Source of the DNA: Brachypodius melanocephalos
Lineage: Eukaryota; Chordata; Aves; Passeriformes; Pycnonotidae
Assembly: GCA_013398615.1 (NCBI GenBank)
Contig: VZSR01003806.1
Location: 15,956,681-16,020,680, forward strand
DNA: 64,000 nucleotides
Reading direction: 5' to 3'
Below are positions 48,801-60,800 of this stretch, piece after piece. How positions within the stretch are numbered: the stretch's first letter is position 1; every line of letters starts with the position of its first letter. Made by a program: the position numbers and the translations under genes. The notes beneath the pieces were generated by a model, which was not told the DNA's origin, made no database searches, and saw only the letters and a program-made list of their open reading frames with translations.

Positions 48801-51800
48801 CAGACCCTTGTGAGGAAAATGTGGCAGAGGAAGAGGAAACATGCATTAGCTAATTATGGGTTGCTGCTTTAGTTACAGGGAAGTTTTGTCCACTAAAACC
48901 CAGGAAATTGTTGTATAAGCAACTCATAGCTGTGGAGAACAGCATAATTTAAGCACACAGAAGCAAAAAAGCTCCTTTTCTATGAAATAACCTCATTTGT
49001 ACCTGACCAGTCGAATGGAAAAACCTAGAAATAACTTGAAAATTTGCTTACTCTCCCTCTTTGTAAGGAGCAGTGCATGTAATTCCACATGGTTTGCCAA
49101 TGTTTGCTAGCCCTCTCTAAGATTTTTGCTAGCACTTGGAAACATGGAGTTTCCAGATGAGAAGAGTATGGCTCTTCAGAGCAACCATCAAAATTAAAAA
49201 GCCCAGAAGATGGATGCTGACCTTCACAGATACATGAACAATTGAAATAGTTATATAAAATTCTATATTAAGTACAAAGTCTTTTTTTTTTTTTTTTTTT
49301 TCACCTGAGGGAGCAGCTGAAGTGGCTCTTTCACTGCTTGGACCCAGCAGCTTCACATGGCTGGCAGGGAACCACCCCTTCTGTCTCTTTTTCCCTCTTG
49401 CCTGTAAATGTTTATAATGGTTATTGCACAATTGAAAAACTAAATAGTCCACAGACTGGAAAAAAATTGCAACAAATATGTCACAGAATTTTGCCAACAA
49501 AAGACAAGAAGTCAGGCTTCTAAACAGCTACTAAATGAATCTCAAAAGATAAAAATCTGACTAAAGCATAAAACAACACAATTCAGACAAAGCTGCACCT
49601 TAATATATTCAACCAAATTTTTAAAGTGAGATTTCAGAGTACAACTCAATTGTAGGGCTGAAAATTCATTCTATGAATATCCCAACTATGCATCATATCC
49701 AGAGTCTCTAATGAGGTCAAGGGCTCTTTTACAGGACATTCTTAAATCTAGGTGGGGAAGGGAGAGAAGTGGGAACAGCACCTTTGCATTAAACAGGCTT
49801 CCAACTCCAGCTTTCAAACCCACCTGTTCTTTTATTAGAATAACTTTAATGTTTCACCAATTAAATCATAACCAATTAAATAACTGTCAACTTGTCTCTT
49901 CCTCCTCCCACATGTTAATCAACAATTTTACTATGTTTTGTGACCAAGAAAATTGACTCTAAAAAAACCATAAAACCCCCAGCAACCCAATGTTTAAAAA
50001 AAGCCAACCAACCAATCTAACAAACAAAAAAAATCCACCACACAGCTCTTCTTCCCCTTTCATTTATACAAAATGAAAATAGCTTTCTGACCAGCTTTTA
50101 TGTAACTCTATACTTAGTTGTTTTTTTGACTTAAACCTGAGAGCACCTTCTTGCCACTGATGAAGTCACAATTATTTCTCCTTGAATCACTACCTGCAAC
50201 TCTCCTTGCCACCATCCACTGGCATTTTTCTTCAGAATAAGTATCAGCTGTCCTGGAGCAAGACTGAGCTGTTCAGTTCCTGATGCAGCATAGGCAGTAG
50301 TAACCTGAGCGATTTCTGGAAAGAAAACAGTAATTGCATTTGTTCTTTTTTCACTGTAGTAAGAGCTGGATCCACAGAAATATCCTGGTACATGACTAAC
50401 AGCTAAGATTATCAGCCACCATTAAAACACTGCTATGAACCCAAATGCTCAGAGTTACTTAAGAAACTGCCTTAAATGTTAGAAGGTTATCACACACTTA
50501 CCTGGTTTCTTATTTATTGTTCCAGTTTTGCCAGCATAGCTAGAAGCCTACAAAGAGAAAACAACCACCTTGAATGTGCAATAAAAGCAGTACAGTTTAT
50601 ACTTAAAGCACATGGAGATTTTAACTTTAAACCTTTATTCAACAAAACACCGTCCTGTACAGAGAGAGAAGCAGTGTGACACTGGCTACAGCTCTGATTT
50701 AGCACTCAAGCTAAGGATTTTCTTTTCAGTCAAGCAAATGAAGCTCTGCAGAAAATCCCTGTCTAAGAGCTGGGTGCCAACAGAATAAAATTGAGATAAA
50801 ATATCAGGTGTTAATTCTCAGAATATGAACTCACGTCTGGATCTTTTGGTCTGACGTAATTGGAGGGAAAGATTCCAGTTCTTTTCTCGATGCTCCCAGT
50901 CCACCACTCCCCTTCCTTCTGGGTCACCAGGATCTCCTCACCCTCCATGAACGTCAGATCACCGGGCTCAGAGCTTGAGTACGGATAGAGGGCAACATAC
51001 TCTGTGCAAAGAGCACACAGAGGAGAGAACAGTTTCAGACAGAGGAACATCAGATGCAGACAAAGGGATACCAGCATTCTCCAATGTGCTCACAGCAGGG
51101 ATCATAGCAGTGTGTTCCTAACAGGGATCATATCTTCACAACTCTGTGAACTGACCTGTCTACCTGCTTGACTGTAATCACATTTACTCTTACAGGCACA
51201 CAACTTTGTTATGAAAATACACAGCTGCAATTAAAATATAATCAGGGAAGCACAGAGATACACTAGAAATTTTTCTCCAGTAATACTTGTTTTCTCTATT
51301 TCTTACTGATTGTAAGAGAATGATCCAGAAGATTAAAAATCCTTTCTCATGTCTTTACAGAACAGCATAACACAGTAGAGAACAGCAGGAAGAGAACTCT
51401 GCTTATGGTTTTTCAGAAATATATTCATGCTCAGCAGAAGTCTTAATAACAGAATCTAGGTCTGTGCTCAATCTGAATTACTCAAAACCTTAAGTTCTTA
51501 TTTTAGAACTCTTGTATCAACAGCTGAACATTTGCACTGTGTCTTTTGGACAAACACTCAAAGTGCTGCTCAGAAACTCCTCACAAACTGAACTATATTT
51601 ACAGGTCATTAAGCAGAACCAGACTGTAGCATTAGTTGGCATTTTTCATGCTGTCTTACCCTCTCCTGCTGGGTAACTCTGGGTATTAGGCCTTTTGTTT
51701 ACAGCTGCATAAATAGCTTCTGGTCTGCAGAAAGAAGGAAAAAAAAAGCAGCTTTGTGTTACCAAGAGGCTGATCAAGAGCAAATCTCTCAATTCACATG

Positions 51801-54800
51801 AGACTAAGATTACTTTGGGTATATCAGAGCTGGTAGTGACTCTGAAGTAACTGCAAAGACTTCCCTGAATATCAAACAGTGCCAAATATTAATGATCTTT
51901 AATATATTTATGGTACCCAAGAGCACATTACTTAAAAAAATATCATGTGATAAGAGGGAGGAGATACATTCACAAATTTTGTTATTCAAAAGAAGTAAAT
52001 TAAAGATTTTGATTAAATTCTCTTATTCTAAAGAATTTCTAGCAAGTATTAGCAGAATGCATGAACAAAACAATTTACACACAATGGTGCAGCCATCCCA
52101 GCAGTAACCAGACTTTACCTGAACAGTTACCCTGGAGCATTAGAACAGGCATAATGATCTTTTCAAGCGAAGACAAACACACTACTACTCTTTGCAGAGC
52201 TTACAATTACTTTTGGGTCACTTAAAAAGTGGCACCTCTAGAGGCAGAATGCAACTGCTCTGCAAGAGAGGAGACTTGATAATGAACAAAAAGTCTGGCA
52301 CTTGATGAATAATCAAACACCACTGATGTTTCACAGCACTCAGCCCAGCAAGACTGTCTATAGTTACACAGCAGTGAGCCCAACATTACTTGGCTTGCCA
52401 GCATGAAATAATAAAAGCCTAAAATGACATTATGTAAATTCTAAATGGCATTTATGTTCTGCACACTAAAGCATTGCAAGAATTCTGCACTCTAAACCAC
52501 TTCTCTTTGCAAACTGTAGAATAAAACAACAAAAGTCACACTTACTCCTCTTTCTTGGTTTCACTCCCAGGTAAGAGCTTGACATAGGACTTTGGAAACC
52601 AACCCCTTCCTCCATGTACCTCTCCAAACCACCAGTTCTCCTGCTGCTCTAGGACAGTGATGATGTCATTCTTTGAAAAATTCAAGTGGTTATCTTTTTT
52701 TGCAGTCCAAGAGCAAAGTGCTTGTGCTTTTAGGTTCTCTACAGGCTGCCCCTGTAAGGCAAAGTGATGTTGGTTGACCACACTCCCCTAAACTTGTTCA
52801 ATTGTTAAAAACAAACACTGGTGTATCTTTTATTGAAGTTTGAGCAACTTCATTCCTCAGTGATGGCTGAATAACTTTGTTTACATCAATGCATGCATGT
52901 AACTCAGGTTTGTTATTAGCTAGAAATATGTGTCTAATTATAGGTGCAAATGATTTTAGAATTATGAAAGATTAGTCCTCTGGCTCAGTGGTCCCTGGAA
53001 ATATACAGAATTATATCAATGCACACTAGTAGAATATTTAGATGAGCTTCTTCATCCTCCAGCCTGTTCACTGCACTGAGCATTAGCAAAGTTGTGTGGT
53101 GTTCTGGTTTTTCTTTAAATCATTTTCATTAACTTGAATCTGAAATACAGCAAGTTCTGCACAAGGTACCTGTCCATGAATGGGTGAAACAGATCCAGGG
53201 GACACAGTGCGAGTAAAAGCTGATTTCTGCTGCCAGGCTGTGTTAACATTCAGGCTGGAAAAGGGGATGTTTTGGTAATCAGATTCTTCTGCAGATTTAC
53301 TTGGTGAAAGTGGTCTGCAAATTGAACACAAGGCATATTTGTCAAATTACAACTTTTATTTAGAAAGTACCTCAAGCAGAGAAGCTTTTTAACATCTGTA
53401 AAACTGATATTCTACACAATGTAAAGCAGACTGTCAAATACTTAAATTTTCCAAGCGAAGACTTTTAAGAAGGTTCTTCAATAACTTTTCTGCCTTTATA
53501 TTTTAAAAACAAACACCAAGCAAAACTATGCTAGCTAAATTTAGAAAAAGCAATTTAAACACAAACATAACAACTCACTCTGAAGCAGCTGAGGTAGTAG
53601 ATAAAGATACTGTAGGAGGAAGTAAGGCTTTCTTAGGAGATAAAGCTTTTTCTCCTTCTATTTTTTCTACATAATTGCACGGAAACCAACCAAAATGTCC
53701 TTGAAAACTCCCATAAAGCCAACCAGGCTCTCCCACAGTTTTTTCATCAACCTGTGGACAGTAGGAGAAATACAAAGGAAACAGAATTAGCAGCATGAAA
53801 CAAGCAGGGCACCTGGTGTGTCAGAAGCTGCTGGATCTCTGACCTGAACAGGGGCAATGCCCACAGCAGGATCAGCATTTTCACTCTGCCCTGGCAGAAC
53901 TGAGCTGATTTTGCCCTGTGATGATGCAGCTGCCCTGGTTTCAGACACAGGTACTGACAGACCTCAGGGACCCTGCACCCTTCAAACAGGCCCCAGATAT
54001 GCACATGGGGATCATGCAGTGCCTCTAAGCCACTCTGTCCTGCCAAAAATGCCAGTGCATTGTGCTGGATTCTGCTGAATGTGCAGCCAGGAGGCAGGGG
54101 CTGGTGAGCCCAGCAGAGCAGGAAACAACTGCTGCTGTTCTGCTCACAGATATAATTAACTCTGTCAGCTGACTGTGTCCAAAACACATCCAAAAATTCT
54201 ATTATTTACTATGTCATTAAGTACAGAGCATCCTTAAACATTCACAGCAATACTGAAGCTTCCATTATGCTGCAAATTAGCCAGTTAGTGAAAATTGGCT
54301 AAAAATTAGCAGCTCCATCAAATAATATCAGCTGGTTAGCTTAGCTGGGGTTTGGGATGTAAGGGGAGGAGGAGGTGGCAGCTGTTGGCCTATTTCTGAA
54401 ATCAGTTATCAGCAGTTAAATGATACAATTACAGCTGAGAGGGAAGTCAATGCAAAACCTACTTCTCTTGTTCCCTCTTCCATGGTTAATTCATAGGAAA
54501 ATGCAAATAAATGCTTTAACACTGTCAAACTGAAAGCTAATTTAGTCAAGTGTTTTAATATTTGGTACCACACTGCTTTATAAATTCTTCCTTATCACCT
54601 ACTTGTATCACTTACAGTCTGAATGAAGAGGAACCACACATACATTAGAAACTGTATTACCACGGTTGTAAATCAGTTTTCACACATTCACCTGCAGGCA
54701 AAGACTTTCAAACAAGTGCTAGTAACTAATATACATGAAATAACACAGATTTCAACTGAGATGACACAAGGCATTTCCAATCTTATGGTCCTACTGTAAT

Positions 54801-57800
54801 ATTATAGATAGCAAATTCAGGAAAGTGCTACAGTAAATGGGCACAGAATAAATTATTCTAAGTGTTTGTCTGAGGGAGGATTGATAAAGGAACACTCAGA
54901 AAGAGAATCACAGATTCATAGGATGGTTTCGGTTGAAAGGAATCTTAAAGATGACCTGGTTCCACCCCCTCTGCCAGAGGCAGACAACCTTCCACTAGAC
55001 CAGGTTGCTCAGACAGGCAGAAATCCCTGTTAGGAATACACTGGAAAACAGTATTAAGATTCAAAGGAACCTTTCACATCTACTTGTTAAATAACTAATA
55101 TGATTTTAATTCAAATGCCATCAATAAATAATACATGTCTCTATTTACTATGCTCATATTTCAAGCACACACTCAGAAGCCAACTTGTATGTGGTGTAAT
55201 GAACTGCAACAACTACATTGTTTCTGATTTACTAATTTTAGAAAGTTTATGTTTAGCATTCACTGTTCTTATATTCAAAGATTGTCAACATATCTAGGAT
55301 GTGTAAAACTCAGAGAAATATTTTGGCTGAACTAATCCTAATTTCACTTGTTAAAAAAAAAAAAAAAGAAACCAGTAATCCAATTACAATTTTGAGTAGA
55401 CCTTAAAATACATCAATGCAATGCTTTTGACCCTTAAGATTTTGTGCACTTCAAGGCTAGAGAAAAGGGTTAATTTTTGCAAGTTAAATGTGAAGAGCAA
55501 GTCTTACCTGAATTACATCTCCTGTATTAAAGCTCATCTCATCGTGGTTCCTTGCTTCAAATGGATACAAAGCTCTGTAATTTACCAAGGCAATGGAATT
55601 CCTCGACTCTGCAGCACCAACTGCATTGCCTGGAAGGTAAGAAAACCAGTTACCACTCTGACACAGGTGAGAGACAAGCACTGAGTTGGAGCCCCATCAT
55701 TCTAAGCAACTGGCAGGAATATCAGTTCTTGCCCCAGACACTGTGCAGGTATCAGAGGAGATCACCAGGGCATCACCTGAACACGCCAATCATGGAAATG
55801 TAACTGAGACAACAAAATGCATTGACTTCTGCAGTGAAAAAAATCACAAAAACATAGAATAGGTTGAGCGGGAAGGGACCTTGAAGGTCATCTAGTTCCA
55901 ACCCCCTGCCATGGGCAGAGACACATCCCACTAGATACTAAAAATGGCATTTTTATCTTCTCCTCTTTCCTTGCCACACTGCTCTGGCTAAGTCAGTGCT
56001 TTAATAAAGACTCATTTAACACCACTATAATGTTCCAAGTTGAAAAGATGCCACTATTGCAACAATAAGTGTTCAGCAGCATGTGCGAAGATTTTATTTA
56101 GAAACCTGTAATAGCAAAATATCACGATTTGTATTTTCTTTGCATCTCTGTTCTCCAAGTCAGTGACTGATGTTGCAAACAGGGAGTGTTTTACAAGGTT
56201 TAGCTGAGGTGTGCAAATATCTTTCATCCCTGTTCTAATTTGATCCTTGCTGAACTCAGTGAGAAAAGTGGCTAATAAAAACTGACAAGAACTAATGAAG
56301 GATGAAATCAAATGTGCCTTTAGTGAACATATTGCTAAAGCACTCTTTTTCCAAGTCCCACAGCTAGAGTTAGGTCAAGTCACTCAGTTCTTTGTTTTTT
56401 TCATCTGAGGCATTGAGTAATCCAAAAATAAAGTACATTTCACGGTTAATAAATTACTTTTCTGAGCGTTACCTGCCCACCTCTCATCAATGAACAAATC
56501 TCCTCTATTTAAGCATTCTATTTTAATGAAAGAAAGTGCAAGCCCTCGGAAAAACCTAAAATTAAAAAACCTTAGATTTTCTTAGGAAAAACCTAAAATA
56601 TTACTGTTCCCAGCAACTGCTCTTTGTTGACCATGATCACTGGAAGATTTGTCACCAGAGTCATAGGTGCTGAAAACTGACAGAAGTAACTTTAGTTTAT
56701 AGGATAATTTATAACTGACAAAAGACATGAAACATTGCTGGGGGTTTTTTTTAATTGTATCTTAGGCAAGAAGTCTGTCATAGAGTAACATCAATAACAG
56801 TACACCTGAAGAGTGAAATAACACTCAGGAAAGTAAAAGTCTAAGATTCTAACAATTTTGAGATTACCTTCATTTTTCCAGGGTGGCTTAAGGCTTTTCC
56901 CCTCTGTTGGCTTCAACAGATCTGCAAACTTTTCATTTATGTTTATTTTAGAAGTGTGTTTCTCCACCTCTTGAGAGTTGGTTGCTTCTTTCATCTTTTT
57001 TATCTCCTCATTCTGCTTGCGTCTCTCCTCAGCTGCTTTTGCTATTTGTTCTTGCTTTCTTTTATCTTCTTCCAGTTGCCTCTGCCTTTGTTCTTCCACC
57101 TCCCTCAAGATTGTGGCTTGTCTATTTTTCTCCTCCTCTGCAAGAAGCTGTTGTTTGTTTTCCCTTTCTCTCATCATGGCAGCTGCTTCTTCAGCTTTCA
57201 GCTTTTCCTGGACTTTTTCCTGCATTCGTTCTTCCTCCAATCGCTTCTTTTTCTCTTCCTCTTCCCTTCGGATATTTTCCTGCCATTGATTCTCCTTCTC
57301 CCTTTTTGCTTTCCTGGAAAAAAGGAATGAGAGAGGTAAGAGAACATCAATATAAAAATGAATGAGATTGTGTTCTTACAATAATCAGTGACACTTGTCA
57401 GCAAAACGGAGTTTATGACATTGATCACTCTGCTCTCAGGGTCATCAGCTCTGCCACAGACCATGGCTTAACATGGGTGCCAGTGTATTCCACATAAAAA
57501 TAACAAATGGATTAAAATTCAGGAATTTTAATCTATTACCTGTGCAGTGCCTTCAGGAGCACTTCTGCCCACCTGCACCCTGATGAGCAAGAACTGATCT
57601 GATAATTGAACCAAGCTGGATTTAAGCTCTCCAGCAAGGCAGTATCCAAATCTCCTGACTGAAAACAATGACTGCCAATTTCACTCAGGTACATAGATAA
57701 AAATAGCCTTTGCATACTGATCTTGGCAGCTTGGTATTTTTGCCTTCAGCAGTTGCAACCTATCCAATGTGCTTACCCCTGCCAGGACCAAACTGCAGCA

Positions 57801-60800
57801 GACAGGATCTGGAAACCTGACCGTATTCTCCGCAACTATTCAGATGTCTGTGCCTCAGCTGTCTAAAGAAGTTAGTATCCAATTCAACACAATATTTTAG
57901 CTGGCAAGACCTTTCTTCTGAAGAGAGAGAACCTAACCCTTTGAGCCATCTTCTTAAAAATGTTTAGATAAGACCTTTTCATCCATTCCCTGTGGGACAT
58001 CCACTCCCCTGATGGGCATTTTAGTGTTTCCAAGTACATGGCAGGATGCAGTAGGAGCTGTGCAGTGATGCTGTGACTCCATCACACAGTTGTGTCCAGC
58101 CAAAGGTTAACAGGCTATCACCACACATGTGGTGATACAGACTTACACAGACTGTCACAAATGTTATGAAACTTCATCACATGCAGAAAAACGCTGTCAT
58201 GAGCAAAGTCCATGAATCGCCCACACTACAAGGTCACTAGCTCTGTTTCTTTAGTCAAATCAAATATAAATCATTGAAAATCTCAAATTCAAACCCTCTC
58301 ACATGAGTGGTGCTCCACATAAAATGCTTCCTCTAAGGCAACCAAGAGGATGTATTTTTACACTAAAAATATAGATCTTATCTTAAAAGTCACAGCAGCA
58401 TTATTTTGTTTTAAGAACTGCAGCACTGCTACACTCAGCCATGGTTACCTTGCAGCCTCATCTTCCAGTCGCCTCTTCTGTGCGAGTTCAGCTCTTCTTT
58501 TTTGTACCTCTCTTATTTTGTCCTGTTTGATCCTGTGGAGCTGCTCCAAGGCTAATTGCTGTGTGCTGTAACTTTCCCTCAGGTCCTAGAGAGAGAACAA
58601 TGGAATACATAAAAGGAAATAAAGCCAATCTTTGAGAAAAGCATCCAGGCATTTAATGCTTTTTCAACCAAGTTTTAATACAAATGGCCAAAATAGTATT
58701 AAGTTATTAATAGTCCTTGGAGGTCACTGCAAAGAAAGTCAAATCAACAGAAGTATAAAAGGACATGGCAGGTTTGCAAAGTCAGTGATGTAATTTGGGC
58801 TTTCAAAGAGCCCTTCCAGTCCTACACCTGCTGGAAATGCCAAATACTACACAGGGGAAGATAAAAACTGAGTGTTCAAACGCATTACTAAAGGCAGTGA
58901 ATTGTATTTTAAGTAACTACAAGAAGACAGATTTCAGCTGAAAGCCAACACTGTACCATAACCTGAGAAAACATCCTGCAGTAAGGTGCTCACCCTTGAT
59001 GCTTCCTGAGTGATCAGTCCCATGTTTAAACCAGAAAAACTCCATAAATATACCCAGCAGTCTTACCACTGTGGGAAACCACAGCTTAAAGACACAAACT
59101 CTGACAGGACTTTTTCTGTACTTGTAAATTTCTCAATTTTAGTATTTTTTTTAACACATCCTTCAACTTCTATTCCACCTCCCCCTCTTAACAATCTTTT
59201 TTTCCAAGGAAAAAATCAGCATGAATCTTTTGGATAATTAAATTTACAGACTGAAAAAAAATCAACAATAATAGAGTTACTTTAGATTGTACTTCACCAT
59301 GTGGCAAAACACCTCTAAGATATTTCAGTCTTTTTACTTAGGAATCCTGCTGATGTACATTGAGCAATGCAACAGGTAAACCCTGACTTTTTGTATCTAT
59401 CTCATAAATACAAATAAAGCAATTAAGAATGAATCATTCCCACTACAGTATACCTCTACCAATAATGATGTTGCCTAAGAGAGATGGTGCAATTTATATG
59501 ACAAAGGCAAGATAAGAAGATTGCTGTGTCACTGGAAGCCTCTGTAGCAACAAACTAAATCAAGCAATTGACTACAATTTTTTTCTCAAATACATTCATC
59601 TGGGAATATTTTTCCTTCTTATTTTGCCCAGACTTTCAGGAGCACTATGGAAGCAAACTTACATTAGAAAAACTCTCATATCTTTAAGAACAGAAAAACC
59701 CTCATGCAAAGCTAAATGAAAAGCTCAGTTAGGTAATTCTGGGGTTTTTTTCCTCATAAATGATTCTAAAAGTATTTCTGACCTCAGCAGACAAAAGCAG
59801 AGTTGGAAGACAGCAAGTAGGTTTTAGTACTGGGTTAAACTGGAGGTTTCACAGCATTGTGTTTGCCATACTGTATTCTGCACTCTCATGCTACTTTGTA
59901 GACTTTTAAACTTGGACAAGAACTCAAATACCTGACTCACAGCTTAAGATGGATGGATACAGGTACAGGGCAAGAGATGGAAAAGTGGGAAAAGACACTG
60001 TTTCCATCTGAGACTACTTTTTTGGTTCATGCTACCTTAACTAACAAGAAAAATGCTTGGGTGAAAAAACTTAGAGAACTGTCCATTAAGAAATTAAAAT
60101 CAGTATTTTGCTCAGTATTCTGCAGTTTAGATTTCTAAGCAGGTAAGGATGTTAAGTCTTTAAGAGGATGTAAAAGCTAGCAGAAAGAAAAAAACAGCCT
60201 ATTGATTTTCTTTCGGGAAAATGTATTTAATAGAAGTTGTACATCCAAACAGAAAGGGTAAGCAGAGAAAAAATTGCGAAATAATTAAAAAACAAAAAAG
60301 CCAAAGATTAGAAAATAACCTTAAGTAAGAGGAAGAGGTTGTTGAGACAGCTTAGCAGAGACAAAAGGCACTGAAGAACAGAATCATCCATATTCTCACA
60401 CTGTAAGATAAGGTAGACAAAAAGCCAATTAATCTTTGCACTGTATTTTGAAAAACATATTTTAGGGAAGACTGAGTTGCGGATGCAGCTACTGAACACA
60501 GCAAGCCATGCAATAAACAAGTAACTGAAAATGCCCATTGCATGAAGCCACTTATAAAAAGAAAATAAACTCCTTACACATTTACAAATTTTTGTGGCTT
60601 TTTTTTTTTTTTTTTTTTTTAAATTGGAGAGTGCAGAGCCCTCGTGCTGGCCCAGCATCAATCCATTACTTAAGGAAAAGTTTCCCATCAGTACCACTTG
60701 GAGTAAGCTGGCAAATAAAGTTAAATGGATGTGTGCTACCCTGTGAGATCTGCCTGAGTTCTTAGGCCAAAAGTTGCCTCAGAAACAAAAATTCAGAGCT

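Noticed and set aside
56956..57365. Plus-strand open frames of 103-127 codons
   Set aside because: They are antisense to the ITSN2 Glu/Lys-rich exon; Leu/Phe/Ser-rich content is what the complement of GAA/AAG codons gives.
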